DNA of 64,000 bases from Prunus persica (GCF_000346465.2 NC_034009.1:9444831-9508830); one strand, 5' to 3'. Positions 24,575-35,599 are shown, counted from the stretch's first letter. The notes: generated from the letters alone by a model not told the origin. Translations and numbers: made by a program.

Positions 24575-25400
24575 CTATCAATATGACAGATGTCAATCCA
24601 GCAAGCTAAAGAAATATAACAAAAAAAATTTGAATTCTTAATAATCTAAACAAACTTAAAAACTTTATGTAAAGACAATGGTGGATAAACCCATTTCAAC
24701 AACGTCACACATAAATTAAGTACAAATGAAACTGAACAGTATTGAAGCTCATAAAAACTTGCATTTACAGGACTCTGGAATTTAGAGAATACCAATGCAG
24801 GGGCAGAGGAGCAGTAGAGAGAAAAGGGAGGGTACTATGGTTAAAGTCACTGATTTGTTTACCCATACCATAAGACCGACTGAGACACCATTCTAACACG
24901 CCCATACCCTAAACCTCGCTTTAGCGTCACTAGGAACACAAGGGACATACAGTTTACAATATCACCAAGCAACTAAAAGGATACGAAAGATATACATCCG
25001 TAGGTAGTTGTTATTCTTGTTCTGAAATAACGGATTTTAAGGCCAGGCTAATAAAATGTATTCAAATAATTGCATAAATTATTTGTAGGAACTATTCGAT
25101 ATAGGTTAAAATATTTCTAATTAATGATTGGATTAAGGAGCGCGTACGAGGGTAAATCAACCTAACAATTATATTCTATACTTTTATGCAGCTAATAAGT
25201 GGGTAGCCAATCGGCATGATTTAATTCAAGTCCACATGCAGAAGTCTGCATCCGACAAGAAGTTATCCGTCGGGAAATAATGAATAAAAATAAAAGTTAG
25301 CATTAAAGCAATTGAAGGACATGAATAATATGAAATAATAGTATGTTCTTCCATGCTTTAGTCTTAATATTATATTAGGTAAGAGAAACTAAGAGCTGAT
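24575..25400. other. Intergenic, no gene found
   Basis: AT-rich DNA upstream (minus sense) of the ribosomal pseudogene. No first exon for it and no motif copy were found. Confidence 0.3.
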
Positions 25401-25430
25401 ACAATACAATGGTCGAGGCTTATAGGCCTC
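25390..25430 (+). promoter_or_regulatory. Orphan 3' UTR hairpin module
   Basis: CTAAGAGCTGATACAATAC leads to GAGGCTTATAGGCCTC (25415-25430) and then TTTTTCATGTATGATAAT. The module is well kept, but no coding motif lies in the preceding 400 bp. It marks a deleted or displaced family gene. Confidence 0.6.
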
Positions 25431-25791
25431 TCTTTTTCATGTATGATAATATCATATGGTATTATGGAAGTTTATTTGTTGCGAGTATTTGTCTCACATT
25501 AAGAAATTGGCATGAGCTTATAATCGATTGGACTATTTTCACTATTGTCAATTGGTTTTGAAGTGGAACATCAACTTCATTATAATTAAGAAGTTGAGCT
25601 ACTCCCTATATGATAACCCTTTTAAGCAAATCTTAACAACAAAAAATGGAAATAGAATGCTAACAATGAAAATGAATCCATTCAAAGGTTGTTATCTTGA
25701 TTGGGACAATATCCTTACCTTACCCCTTTCCTTTTCCGTGTGTTCTGCATTCCCATAACAACAATCAGCAATGTGATTTCTTCATCACTTA

Positions 25792-26600
25792 GGGCATGTT
25801 TACATATCAGTAATGGAGAAAGTAAGGAATCAGAGAATTTAAGAATCAGGGAACTACTGAATCGGTATGGGAAGAATCATTCCCATTAAGCTGTTTACTA
25901 AATATATGGAATTAGCAGAGAAATGAGGTTGATCGCCGTTGTTATTGTTTACTAACTTTCATGAATCAGAATCCAAATTAATTTGATTACTAAAATGCCC
26001 TGCACATTTTCACCACAATACATATATAATTCTCAAATTGACTAAGAAGACCAAACTAATCCTGCAACAAACCAGTAAGGCGGTGTAAACATGAGGAATC
26101 AATATGTTGAACAAGATGAGCAACAGGAGCCCAGTTCAATGATAATATTAATAACACTTTTGTCCAGAGCCAATTTCAAACGAAAAAATAAATTCCAATA
26201 AATATATATCTTTCACCTACGTAACTAGTACACAATCAAATAATAATAACCTGCATAATCTTCATACGATTAAATACATGGAACTTCTTGGAAATAAGTT
26301 TTTATTTTTTTTAGGGTCGGAGCGTCTTGGAACTTCTTGACTTGAGTTTTTATTTTTTTTAGGGTTTGGGGTGTTTTGGAATTATGGTAAAGTGGTAAGG
26401 GTATTTTCGGAAGTTACTAAGAGAAAACAGGAATGAGAATCGTATCGACTACTCTCCCTAGTTGATCTAATACCTAGTTTTGAGGGGATGTGATTACGAA
26501 TTTTGAGATGGGGTCCACTTATTTTTTCATTCCTGATTGCAAGTAAATGCAGGGGAAGTCAGGAATGGAAATCATTCCCTTCCTCCAATACCTTTTGGTT
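25792..26600. mobile_element. Possible Harbinger-like TIR element
   Basis: TTA followed by GGGCATGTTTACATATCAG resembles the left end of the element at 36215. GGAATGG/ATCATTCCC phrases recur through to about 26590. The right terminus was not resolved. Confidence 0.3.
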
Positions 26601-27230
26601 ATTGACCGCTCCTTTTTTATTTTATTTTTAAAATTTTATATTTAAATTTATAAAATCTACAGTTCTTAGTTATTTCTGTGGCTGCGTCAATTTCAAAATT
26701 GAGGACTTTTTTTCTTCTATTTTTATGTTTACATGTTGTATATGGGGATTTTTTTTAATTTCTATTTTTAATTTTGCATATATGTATGTGTGTTTGAGCC
26801 TTGACATTTTCAGGGTAAACAATATGGGGACATTCATTATGCGAAGTTAACTCTCTTTTTAAAATTATTATTATAATACAAGAGATACCCTTTTTAACTC
26901 TCTTTTTAAACCATTTCTGAATTACAAAGGGAGGGGAGTTTTTTTACATATACTATCAAAGTATTATGAAATTCAAACCTGAGAGTAGTCTTCAAGTCAA
27001 TACCCTTTTTAACTGGCTAAACCCCGTCAGCTGTTAGACTCTCTTTTGATAGAGTAAACGCATACAAAGTCGTTGTCATTTTGTTTGGCAAACTACGCTG
27101 CAAGACTACAGACGAAGCAGCTAGCGGGTTGAGTGAAGGTTAGCATTCAAGCCAACGACACGATTTAATTTAATAATAGTCTGTTCGTCATATGCTTTAA
27201 TTTAATAATGTATTAGGTACGCGATATAAT
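26600..27230. other. Intergenic, no gene found
   Basis: AT-rich, with poly-T tracts. No coding motif precedes the orphan hairpin at 27241. Confidence 0.3.
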
Positions 27231-27260
27231 ACAGTGACTGAGGCTTGTGGGCCTATTTAC
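27215..27260 (+). promoter_or_regulatory. Second orphan 3' UTR hairpin module
   Basis: ATAATACAGTGACTGAGGC, with the stem AGGCTTGTGGGCCT at 27241-27254. No motif-coding sequence lies upstream. It marks another lost member of the family. Confidence 0.5.
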
Positions 27261-27797
27261 TTTCTTTGAATATTTACTAGAAAACTAAACATTTGTTTTG
27301 AGTGATTATCTCGAAGGCTTTTGTTTAATCTAAAAGCGCGACCAATCTTTTATCTTACAAAAGTACAAACTAAGAGAGGGCAAGACACAGACTCAAGCCT
27401 CTCAATTGTATGATGAATCTAATAACATCGTTGCTTACCAACTCTTTGTACCTGCACTATAGAATTCCGACGTGACTTAATAACTTTTTTAAAAGCAAGA
27501 CACAAACTCAAAGCATTTTAAACTGTATCATGATAATGTAATTTACTACTAATGATAATATCATTGAGTATAGAATTTGTATTTGACTAATAATTTTGAT
27601 GTAGTAACGCGTTTTACGTACGTAATATTATTATAATGTGTGTGAACTGAAAGACCAAGTGGCCGTGAGAGGATTACACCGAAGAATTTCTCAATATATC
27701 AAAACGAGAGGCATATATGGCTTGGTAAAATATTGTTGGTCATGATCATGTTCTCCAACTAGAATTGTAGTAGTGAACTTGAAGGAATTCATAATAA

Positions 27798-28259
27798 TGG
27801 AAGCGTACGTACGGCAGCACCAGCAGATATGATCCTCTAAATAATGATATCAACAAGAAAAATGACGCCACAGATGTTGGTATTTCCAGCTCTCGCAGCT
27901 CAGATGATGTCGACTGGAGCGACGCCGGCGGTGGCGGTCAAGGAAAGGTGCCCAAAGGTGGCGGTCACAACATTAGGAGCAATACCATTATAGGAGATGG
28001 AGGCGAGAAAGGGTTTCACAACTTTAGAAATTGCACTGAAGATGACGGCGGCAGCAGCAACTATATTAGTGAAAATGAAATTAGGGCACGCAATGGAGCC
28101 TCAAAAGTTGGGATGTCCAACTTTCACAACCAGGATGGTGAAGGCGGCGGTGAAGGAAAGAAACCCAAAAGCGTCGTGGGTCACAACATTTGTGACAACA
28201 AAATTAGTGCAGATACTTCCACGAACGTGGGATTGCACGACTTTGGCAACATCAAATAG
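27798..28259 (+). pseudogene. Four-motif family member with disrupted start
   Basis: The frame open from 27798 to the stop at 28257-28259 encodes one partial and three full motif copies: NDINKKNDATDVGIS; HNIRSNTI...KGFHNFRN (one residue short); NYISENEI...VGMSNFHN (one residue long); and HNICDNKI...VGLHDFGN. The only good start, ATG at 27797-27799 (AATAATGGAAGCG), is in another frame that stops at 27830-27832. So either a one-base indel lies between 27800 and 27830 or an upstream exon was missed. No other in-frame ATG precedes the third motif. The linkers are Gly-rich. The 3' hairpin module is intact at 28424. Four copies is the highest count in the cluster. Confidence 0.65.
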
Positions 28260-28395
28260 AACTGCAAGACTACTAGTACTAAAGATCATCATCGTTTTGG
28301 GGAAAATATTTTCAAAAGTTCGCATAAAACAACTGAAGCACATAAATAATTGAAATAAAACAATAGTCTTTGGTATGTGTATATTTCGATGTACG

Positions 28396-28439
28396 AAAAA
28401 TAAGAGCTCATACAGCTATCTCTGAGGCTTGCAGGCCTC
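28396..28439 (+). promoter_or_regulatory. Conserved 3' UTR hairpin module
   Basis: AAAAATAAGAGCTCATACAG, then ATCTCTGAGGCTTGCAGGCC with the stem GAGGC...GCCTC at 28424-28439, then TTTTATGTATATG. It follows the four-motif gene by about 140 bp. Confidence 0.75.
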
Positions 28440-28499
28440 CTTTTATGTATATGTAATAATATTCTTGTTTTTCGTTGCCTAGGCAATCCTCAATGGAAG

Positions 28500-29650
28500 A
28501 GTTTTCGGGCCCTATATCCAAAAATGTGCCGGAGAGCTAATGCTAAATGTGTGTACTAGTCTATTGTTTGGTGCTATACTTAACTTTGGCATAGACTGGT
28601 GCACTGTTGGTACAAGACTGAATTGGACTACTGGATCTTATTGATGGACGAATTCCAAGTGAAATACCAAATCTGACTCCTAAATTCACTCCTTATTATT
28701 GACCAAAAAGAAATAAATTTCTCTCCTTATTAGGCTGTCATGTTTGGGGTTGACTATGATGATTGCATTTTGCTAAAATTGAAAATCAGGACTGTCATGT
28801 TGGGTGGTTTTGTTCAAATTGGGAACTGTCTGTGATTGTATGTATGCTAATATGTTTACATTTAATGCTTTTTCCTTTTCATTTCAGTTGGGAACTGATC
28901 ATTGTGGTCGTGGAGCTTCCCCTCGTGGTTTGCGCTCTTTTATTCAACTTTTTGGGGGTCTTGCGTATGTTTTATAACCATTTCTCTGATACTTATGTTT
29001 GATTCTAATAGTGTTGCAGGATAGACTATTTGGAATTTTTGAAAACTGTCAAAAGTTATTTATTTTAATTACATAATGCTGCAAACTCCAGCTTTCTTCC
29101 ATGCTCTAAGTAATTGTTATGCTTTTAATTTTTGTTTGTGTTGATGCATGTTGTATGTCTCCCTTACTTTGTTCTTTGGTCAATACTCAAGTAGTATTTT
29201 TATTTCTTGTTATATGCAATATGGTTATACTTGGCTGATCACAAACTTTCTTTTTTTACTAGCTCTTGTTGTTTCCTTATTTCTCCGCTTTTAATCCTCT
29301 TGAGAATGCTTTTCCCTGTTTCATGTATTTCTTATTAGTCGGACAGTGCTTAGGACTTTAGAATTTTTTAGAACTTTGATCCATATGTTAATGTTTTGGC
29401 AGTCTGGTATGGTTAGGGAGGCTCCAGCCAAAGCAAGTCGAGCTTGTAATGTACTGCAATTCTAGCTCTTCAATGTTGGTGTAGATGCATAATACTGTAT
29501 TCTCTTTCTTTTCAAGCTTTTAATGTTGGATTGAAATATTTATATCATTTAGTTATTAACAATTTGAGAGTTGGAAACTATCAAGTACTGTGCAATATTT
29601 CATGATAATTGTTGAATGAAGATATGACTTCTATTTATTTTAGTTTGGCA
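28500..29650. other. Intergenic, no gene found
   Basis: The open frame at 28763-29002 is hydrophobic without a recognisable domain. TTTCATTTCAG-like and GTATGT-like sites suggest remnants of an intron-bearing gene or transposon, but nothing could be assigned. Confidence 0.3.
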
Positions 29651-29654
29651 GTAC

Positions 29655-30178
29655 AAGAGTTGAATGACGTGCGGGAGAACAAAAAAATTCATTGTTACAC
29701 CACTTGATAAACCTAGATTCAATCGATGTCATAATTATAATAAACATCATATTATAACATGAAGTGTTGTTTTTACCTCTTAAGACATCGGGAAATATAT
29801 CATTATAGTGGTTCTTGTTAAAAAGAATCGCAAATATGAAGAAAACGATGCTCATAACAGCCAGACACTACAATGTGTGAAAATAACCGATGCTAAAACC
29901 TTAAGTGATGTGATTCTTATGAAAAGGCATCAGTGCTATATAAAGGACTGTTGTTGTTGTAGTCAAAGACATCAGAAGTCAACAAAATTTGGACGAAAGT
30001 CAATAATTGAAGCTCATTAAGGCATCATTTTGTTGAAGAAACCGATGTTTATGTAAAAGGCATTGATTTTCCCTGATGACTTTTACACCCCTCCTTTAAC
30101 ATCACATTACGAGGCAGCCGTATGTGATAGTAAAACGCATCAATTTTCTCTGATGCCTGTTAGCCTTTTTTTGGTAGT
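29655..30178. mobile_element. CACTA-like 3' terminus
   Basis: Repeated AACCGATGC / GCATCGGTT / GGCATCA phrases fill the segment, which ends TTTTTTTGGTAGTG, the reverse of a CACTA-type end. The element ends where homology of the left inverted arm begins (30181). Its subterminal repeat differs from that at 23119, so it is a different element. The 5' end was not found. Confidence 0.5.
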
Positions 30179-30420
30179 GTGAACTCTCGGATGGATGTCT
30201 CGATTGCTGAGTTGGTTGCTCCTTTTTATATCGAGGGATGACTCATAGTTAACCATACATGTCGATGTGGGATTAAATACATGATTCTAACATATATAGC
30301 CATGATTCATATCCAACAATTAGAACCTCATGTATGTTGAGGTTCGATCCCAAGGAATAATATTTTTTCCTCTCACATCCTTACACAGGGTCATAAAGTA
30401 GATATATATATATATATATA

Positions 30421-30800
30421 GTCCCTTTCTGTTAGGGATTCTTTAAATAATTTTATTTGAGGGATACCCTTTAGGGTACCATACGATTTTTTTTTTTTCC
30501 AACGATCCAAACTATCTAATTTTGAAGTCTTCATTCATAGATCTTCCTTACAACAACAACAACAACAACAAAAAAGACAAATTGAAAATCATTAAAGCAT
30601 CTAATTAAGACCAACAAAATTAATGAACACGGTGCTTCAAGAAAGTACACAAATTTCAATAATTTAATTGAATGGTCAAATGATATCGGATTCAAGTATT
30701 TTTTTTTTGTAGAGATGATCTTATAATGAATATTCACACAATAGACGATTTAGATTAGTGAAATATAATATGGAGTGGGCCTTACAAAGGTGTCACTCTT
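30421..30800. mobile_element. MITE of the GAGGGATCCCTC family, copy 1
   Basis: Starts GTCCCTTTCTGTTAGGGATT with TTATTTGAGGGATACCCTTT and runs to GTGGGCCTTACAAAGGTGTC. The interior phrases GATATCGGATTCAAG, CACGGTGCTTCAAG and AATTTAATTGAATGGTC are shared with copies at 41300, 49470, 59329 and 59811. A TA microsatellite abuts the left end. Confidence 0.7.
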
Positions 30801-30838
30801 CACTTTATGAACCTGTGTTGACAGAAGTGTGAGAATAT

Positions 30839-30897
30839 AGCTTAGAAAGCAAGCTAATGCCCACTTGACAATATTCCTCCACTTTTATCTATATATA
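30839..30897 (+). promoter_or_regulatory. Promoter: palindrome plus TATA box
   Basis: AGCTTAGAAAGCAAGCT (30839-30855) is the family palindrome with one mismatch. TATATATAG follows at 30889-30897. A three-codon upstream frame, ATG TTT TGA, lies at 30915-30923 before the gene start at 30980 and may be in the leader. Confidence 0.6.
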
Positions 30898-30979
30898 GTG
30901 GGGAGAAATATACCATGTTTTGAAAGTGGACAAGGCAAAGCAATCTTCAACTTTGACCAGCTTCCAACTGATACGTACA

Positions 30980-31669
30980 ATGACATTTACCAATATGCTG
31001 AAGGCGTTGGGTTTGCTCAACAATGGTCCAGCTCCAGAGCAATGCTACAATCCAAATAGTACCAGAGGCACTCCTGCACCTGCTACTTCCAAAGGATATA
31101 ATCATCCAGGTTATTCTCCTCCTCCTCCTCCTCTTCCTAATGTGGTTAATGGCTATCCAGTCAATAATAATTACACTCCTAATCCTGCTCCTAATGCGTA
31201 CTACTACTATTATCCCACACAACCAGCCCCAACTAATCCTTCAGAAATAAGCCATGATAATGTGACGACGTTTGTTCCTCATGGACATGACATTAGTGAG
31301 GGCTTAAAGCCACCCAATGCATATGACAATAGTTCCTCAATTGCTGGACCTGACCAACCGGCAAATTCGAAAAGTAGAATTAGTACTTGTGCTAATCCCC
31401 AGCTGCCCAAGAGTAATGGAAAAGTTGACAAGCACAAGAATATTGGAGAAAAGAATGGCAAGAAAAAGAACGGGAAAAAAAAGAGTTCCAGATCAAGCGG
31501 CGATTCATTCAAGGTTCATGGGAATACTATTAATGGAGGCAAAGGCGACAAGGTTGGAGTTTTCGACTTTGGTAACAAGTATAGTAGAGGCGGCAAGAAG
31601 AGAGATGAAGAAGAAGAAGACTCGACTGAAGAAGAAACTGACTCCGGTACTGAAGACGAAAGAGATTAG
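30980..31669 (+). CDS. Pro- and Lys-rich single-motif protein
   Basis: 229 residues from ATG 30980. The open frame extends upstream but has no earlier ATG. Residues 1-14 (MTFTNMLKALGLLN) form a short hydrophobic helix-like leader. Residues 20-110 are Pro/Asn/Tyr-rich with a PPPPPLP run and YYYYY. Residues 149-174 are very Lys-rich, a possible nuclear-localisation or nucleic-acid/lipid-binding region. The motif is at 177-199 (FKVHGNTI...VGVFDFGN). The tail 207-229 is almost all Glu/Asp/Ser/Thr. The Lys-motif-acid order is the same as in the gene at 34095, so the two share ancestry. The broken copy at 48860-49345 lies in the other inverted arm. No enzyme domain is seen. Function unknown. Confidence 0.75.
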   Translation: MTFTNMLKALGLLNNGPAPEQCYNPNSTRGTPAPATSKGYNHPGYSPPPPPLPNVVNGYPVNNNYTPNPAPNAYYYYYPTQPAPTNPSEISHDNVTTFVPHGHDISEGLKPPNAYDNSSSIAGPDQPANSKSRISTCANPQLPKSNGKVDKHKNIGEKNGKKKNGKKKSSRSSGDSFKVHGNTINGGKGDKVGVFDFGNKYSRGGKKRDEEEEDSTEEETDSGTEDERD

Positions 31670-31765
31670 TTCTGAAGTAATTACTACATATATGATGGCA
31701 ACAGTAAATAATGGAGTTGTCAAAATATATAGGCAACTTACATGGTACTTAAAGATCAAATTCAA

Positions 31766-31922
31766 AGCAAAGGACCCACTAGTGTAGTGGTTTTTGGAGT
31801 ATTTACTCCCTCAGGCAAGGTCCTGGGTTCGAGTCCTAGCATCCGTGTTGTGTGTGTGAGTTTAATATACTATCGCCCCTTTCAATAGAAAAGGACCTCA
31901 AAAAAAAAAAAAAAAAAAAAAA
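31766..31922 (+). mobile_element. tRNA-derived SINE with 15-bp TSD
   Basis: The body contains a B-box-like GGTTCGAGTCC (about 31829) and ends in a poly-A tail. AAAGATCAAATTCAA flanks it at 31751-31765 and 31923-31937. The other inverted arm (about 48750-48780) has a single copy of that sequence and no SINE, which is a clean empty site. The insertion is therefore younger than the inverted duplication. Confidence 0.92.
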
Positions 31923-31939
31923 AAAGATCAAATTCAACA

Positions 31940-32740
31940 ATATTCTGTAAATGTTATCTAGTCACTCTTGATTTCAAAGAAAAAAAAAATTGTGTAACGA
32001 TTATATCTAGCTATTCAATCGCAGTTATGGTGGATATGTATTCAATCTTATGAAATAATATTTCATTTGAGAGCAGTTATTTTCAAATAGCAAGTACTCG
32101 AAATATACGTTGGGATTAAGCAATCTTTATTTATTTATTTATTAAAGGCCAAAGACCAAAAGACTTTATTCATCAATAAAATGCAGAGAACACAAATCAT
32201 CTGAAGGTAAGAGTGAAGCCAACTAGGCCCCCTTCAATCCAATAACATGTCTCATTACAAGATTAAGCAAATTTGGCTAATTGGGGAGCCACAAAATTAC
32301 ATGAACGAGTGCTCATGTCAAATTCAGTTCGGTTCATGGCCTTAATCACCTCCAAACAATCACTTTCAATAATCAACCTTGTGAACCCTGCATCTAATGT
32401 CATATGACAACCTAGGCTTCAAAAGCCTTAGGTAAAGACAGCCAATTACAAGTTTAGCCATGGCATCCATTAATTCTTCATTGGCATTTCGGACTACTAC
32501 CCCATCTTTCTATCAGCCACACAACATGCCATCAACAATTAATTTTAGCAAATCCCCCTCAGGAGGTTTCCAACGTCAAGTAACTAATTGGGACTAAGTA
32601 ATCTGCAAAGTGACTGGAAGATTATTTTTTCTAGCCACTTGAAAAATGTTACTCTATTTAGCTATGAGAATCACGACATTTCTAATAATAAAATAATATC
32701 TCTTATTGTAAACATTTTCTAATATTAAAATAATAACTCT
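31940..32740. other. Arm sequence without a gene
   Basis: Matches 46730-48730 in the other arm apart from the solo LTR there. Around 32160-32560 the minus strand has weak similarity in style to plant RNase H-like or reverse-transcriptase remnants (AATCTGCTT/GATTGTTTGGAGG context). No frame is intact. Confidence 0.3.
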
Positions 32741-32746
32741 TATTAG

Positions 32747-33298
32747 AAACACTTACATATATGTTGTTTACACAATAATCAACCGAGCATATCCAGCCTC
32801 AAAGCGACTAGCACCAAAGGCAGACACGCCTTCTTCCCTGCCGAAGGAAGACATTTTTCTGAGGTACCAAGCACCTGCTGAAGCTCCCGACTGCCGAACC
32901 TAATCTCCAGCACACGTGTCACCACCACAGTGACTTGCACAAAGTCCCACATCGAAACTTTGTGCAAACCTCCCACTTTCACCTCTCTATAAATAGGGAA
33001 CAATACCCAAGTAAAAAGGGTAACTTCTCTCTCACTTTTACTGTTACCCTACCAATTTTACTACTCCTAGCTGACTTAAGCATCGGAGAGCCTTCGGCCA
33101 GCACCACACCGGTATTTGAAGCTTAACGACTGCTTCTTCTATTTTATCTTCTCCAGACTCTTCTCTTACCAAAGGTCCGCACCTTCTCCCCTGCTTAAGG
33201 CAATCTACTTCTCTCTAAGTTCACCTCCCAAAAAGAGCATCAATGCGTGTGACAATGACAGAATGCAAAAGATAAGGAGAGAAAACGATGAGGATTAG
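32747..33298 (+). mobile_element. Probable Ty3-type LTR fragment, left arm only
   Basis: About 0.55 kb is missing from the same place in the other arm (46714). It carries CTCTATAAATAGGG (about 32983) and, 80 bp later, CTGACTTAAGCATCGGAGAG, a phrase common in the transcribed part of Ty3/gypsy LTRs. Termini and target duplication could not be fixed. Confidence 0.5.
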
Positions 33299-33429
33299 CA
33301 AAGCCTCTTCTTTTACATAATAGTCTTGATAGATATGTTTCCTAAAAATGTCCTCAAAATACTTTTACAGGTTGGAGCCTAACACCAACAAATGCAGTGC
33401 AGTAGTGGGTCTTGGAAAAGGTTTAAAGT

Positions 33430-34030
33430 TAGAATCTTCCTCCGTGTCATGACTCATACATAACATTTGAGGTGTGAAACATCCTTCAACCAAGAAAAAC
33501 TGGAAGCCATAAAGCTTGACGTCTTCGTAGCAAAAGAGAAAGGGTATATATACTTTACTTTTCGTAAAAAGAAAAGGTATAGTCAGAATAAAATTTTCTT
33601 TTTATTTGATGGTGAGAATGAGTAAGCAGTGACAGATTTATTTAAGGGTGAGTGAAGACTATTACCCTTATTAGGTCCTTTTTGTTGCCCGTGAAATTCA
33701 ATTGATACTCTTTTTGAGCAAAGTGCTATGGGGACAAACTGTTTGATAAAATTCCTTACATATAAATTATCTAGCACCCACCATCTTCTTTTTGTTTGAT
33801 GCTAAGAATAAAGTTCATTCATTGTATTATCGATCGAGTATGGCTAAGTCCTTAATAAAAAAACCCAGTACTCTAAACCCTCACGCATACGACTTCATTG
33901 GAATATTCAAAGAGCGTTTGAAAAGCTTTCAGGAATTGGAAGCCAATTCTTTATTACGTGCTAAGAAAGAATCATATTCCGCCCATACCAGGAAGAAATA
34001 TCATCATCAATCACATTCTCTTCTCGACAA
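33430..34030. other. Region between the inverted arm and the 34095 gene
   Basis: An open frame at 33792-34091 (ATG also at 33841) ends three bases before the next start codon. It has no motif, and the TATA box for the next gene lies inside it, so I do not call it a gene. Confidence 0.35.
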
Positions 34031-34040
34031 AGCTAACACT

Positions 34041-34048
34041 TATATAAG
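34041..34048 (+). promoter_or_regulatory. TATA box of the 34095 gene
   Basis: TATATAAG, 47 bases before the start codon. This implies a very short 5' leader, as in the other cluster genes. Confidence 0.6.
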
Positions 34049-34094
34049 AACCCAAGTTAATTACCAAGACGTGTATGCAAACTTAAGATAAAAA

Positions 34095-34421
34095 ATGTCG
34101 ACTGGCAACCTATTTCTAAAGCCTGACTTGGAGAACCAAAACAGCAGGTTCTCGAGGCCACCAGGTTATGCCCCCCAGCCAGCAGCTGCTTCCAACAGCA
34201 ATGGAAAAAGTGGCAGCAAAGCAAAGAGTGGCTCTAAGAAAAAGAAAGGCAAGCCATCAGGCGATAATTTCAGAATTAGTGGGAATACTATTAACGGAGG
34301 CAAAGCCGACAAGGCCGGAGTTTTCGGGTTTGGCAACAAGTACATTGGCCGCAAGAAACAGATAGAAGAGGAGTCCAGTTCTGGAAGCGAAAGCGATGAC
34401 TCCAGTGAAGACAGAGAGTGA
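34095..34421 (+). CDS. Short single-motif basic protein with MSTG leader
   Basis: 108 residues, single exon. It begins MSTGNLFLKP, shared with the 16861 gene. Residues 37-55 are Lys/Gly/Ser-rich (KSGSKAKSGSKKKKGK). The motif is at 59-81 (FRISGNTI...AGVFGFGN, with Ala replacing the usual Val before Gly). The tail 89-108 is Glu/Ser/Asp-rich. The Lys-motif-acid order matches the gene at 30980, of which it is a compact relative. It is intact, with a TATA box and 3' hairpin at conserved places. No membrane segment or enzyme domain. Function unknown; a self-associating or charged adaptor role is inferred. Confidence 0.75.
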   Translation: MSTGNLFLKPDLENQNSRFSRPPGYAPQPAAASNSNGKSGSKAKSGSKKKKGKPSGDNFRISGNTINGGKADKAGVFGFGNKYIGRKKQIEEESSSGSESDDSSEDRE

Positions 34422-34510
34422 AGTGTATAATAGAAGGTTTGTGGACCATAATTAAATAATGACTTTTCCACTGCCTCTTAATATGCACTGAATTACTAAA
34501 AATAGCTAGA

Positions 34511-34533
34511 ATAACAGAGGTTTTGTAGGCCTC
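34511..34533 (+). promoter_or_regulatory. 3' UTR hairpin module with G-U pair
   Basis: ATAACAGAGGTTTTGTAGGC then CTC. The stem is GAGGT...GCCTC (34517-34533). The usual C-G inner pair has become U-G, so pairing is kept. Confidence 0.65.
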
Positions 34534-35384
34534 TTTCTCTTGTTATACATATATGTGTGTAATTTAAAGAGAAATAATATATAGGCAAACCTTGCTATAT
34601 ATATGATCCACATGCAATTCCACATTAATTAAAGCGACCCCAAATGCAAGACAGGACTTCCAATTCAATGATATAATTGATGCTGAAGCAATTTTCAACC
34701 TAGATTAGTACTAGTCTAACCATGTTGGATCAAAGTCACTAAATTTGAGGATTAAACCCAACTCCTCAATGAAAATTTGGATCTATATCATATTTTTTAT
34801 ATTTATTTCTCAATACAAAATTACCAATTTTCAGCTAGCTTGTTCCTATATACTAGATAAACAATCTTAACATGATTCCATTCCCAGGTTCAAAGCATTT
34901 GCAATGCAAACCCTCTCTTTTTCATCTATGTCCAACAGTTTTGGGATCCCTTTCATGTTGTAGGGTCTGATATGATATGAGTTACTCCTCACCTTTCTCA
35001 GTGCCCCATCCTTCTAAATCCTTTGGGCCTTGACAACAATAACTAATTTTGTGGATCCCTAAACCCAAAAATAACAAGAAAAACTAAATAGGGACTGCTA
35101 CGGGCCTTCAAACAAGGTAAGGCCCAGAGAGGATAAGGTAGGTTGGAAAATAGGACAGTTGGGTGCAAAGATAGGATTGTGGTTTTTCAAATTTTCATGG
35201 TGGGTGAGAAGATAAGGTAGATGGGGAAATAGGACAGGGGGTGGAAATAGCAGCACTAATTATTTTTCAGTCAAATTCGGAGTAGATTAATGATTTGCAA
35301 GTATATACATTTTGTGCAATGGACACAAAGAAACAATCTGTGACTCTGTCTTTGGTGCTTAAACTTTGGCAGGTTTGAATTATA

Positions 35385-35590
35385 TGGGTGTAGCAGGGAC
35401 AACTCTTGCTGTTAGAGCTACAACAAGGAGAGGTTGAAGATAAAATTTGCAGGTGTTTGACTGGGAGTTATCAGAAGATGACCTTGACAAGATCAATCAA
35501 ATCCCACAGCACAAAATGATGAGGAGAGAGAAGAACTGGATTCGGCAGATGGATTATTATCACGATACAAATCCGTTGAAGAATTATGGG
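35385..35590 (+). pseudogene. Aldo-keto reductase (AKR4-like) C-terminal relic
   Basis: Three frames together read the end of a plant aldo-keto reductase: GTTLAV (near 35399), then SYNKERLKI (35416 on), then NLQVFDWELSEDDLDKINQI (35444 on). Single-base gain or loss separates them. Plant AKR4 enzymes (for example chalcone, codeinone or galacturonate reductase types) share this part. The catalytic barrel upstream is absent and the frame runs on without the usual C-terminal loop. It is a dead fragment. Confidence 0.75.
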
Positions 35591-35599
35591 ACGGAGAGA

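Larger units (their letters stand above)
30181..33425. repeat. Left arm of a large inverted duplication
   Basis: This segment, holding the gene at 30980, matches the reverse complement of 46571-50043. Anchor matches: GGATGTCTCGATTGCTGAGT near 30190 with its reverse near 50020; the gene against its broken copy at 48860-49345; and TCTTGGAAAAGGTTTAAAGT near 33410 with its reverse near 46595. Differences are a SINE and a roughly 0.55-kb LTR-like block only in this arm, and a solo LTR only in the other. Confidence 0.9.

Noticed and set aside
33792..34091. 99-codon open frame just before the 34095 gene
   Set aside because: No motif or domain, and it contains the TATA box of the next gene. It would form an unlikely two-gene message.
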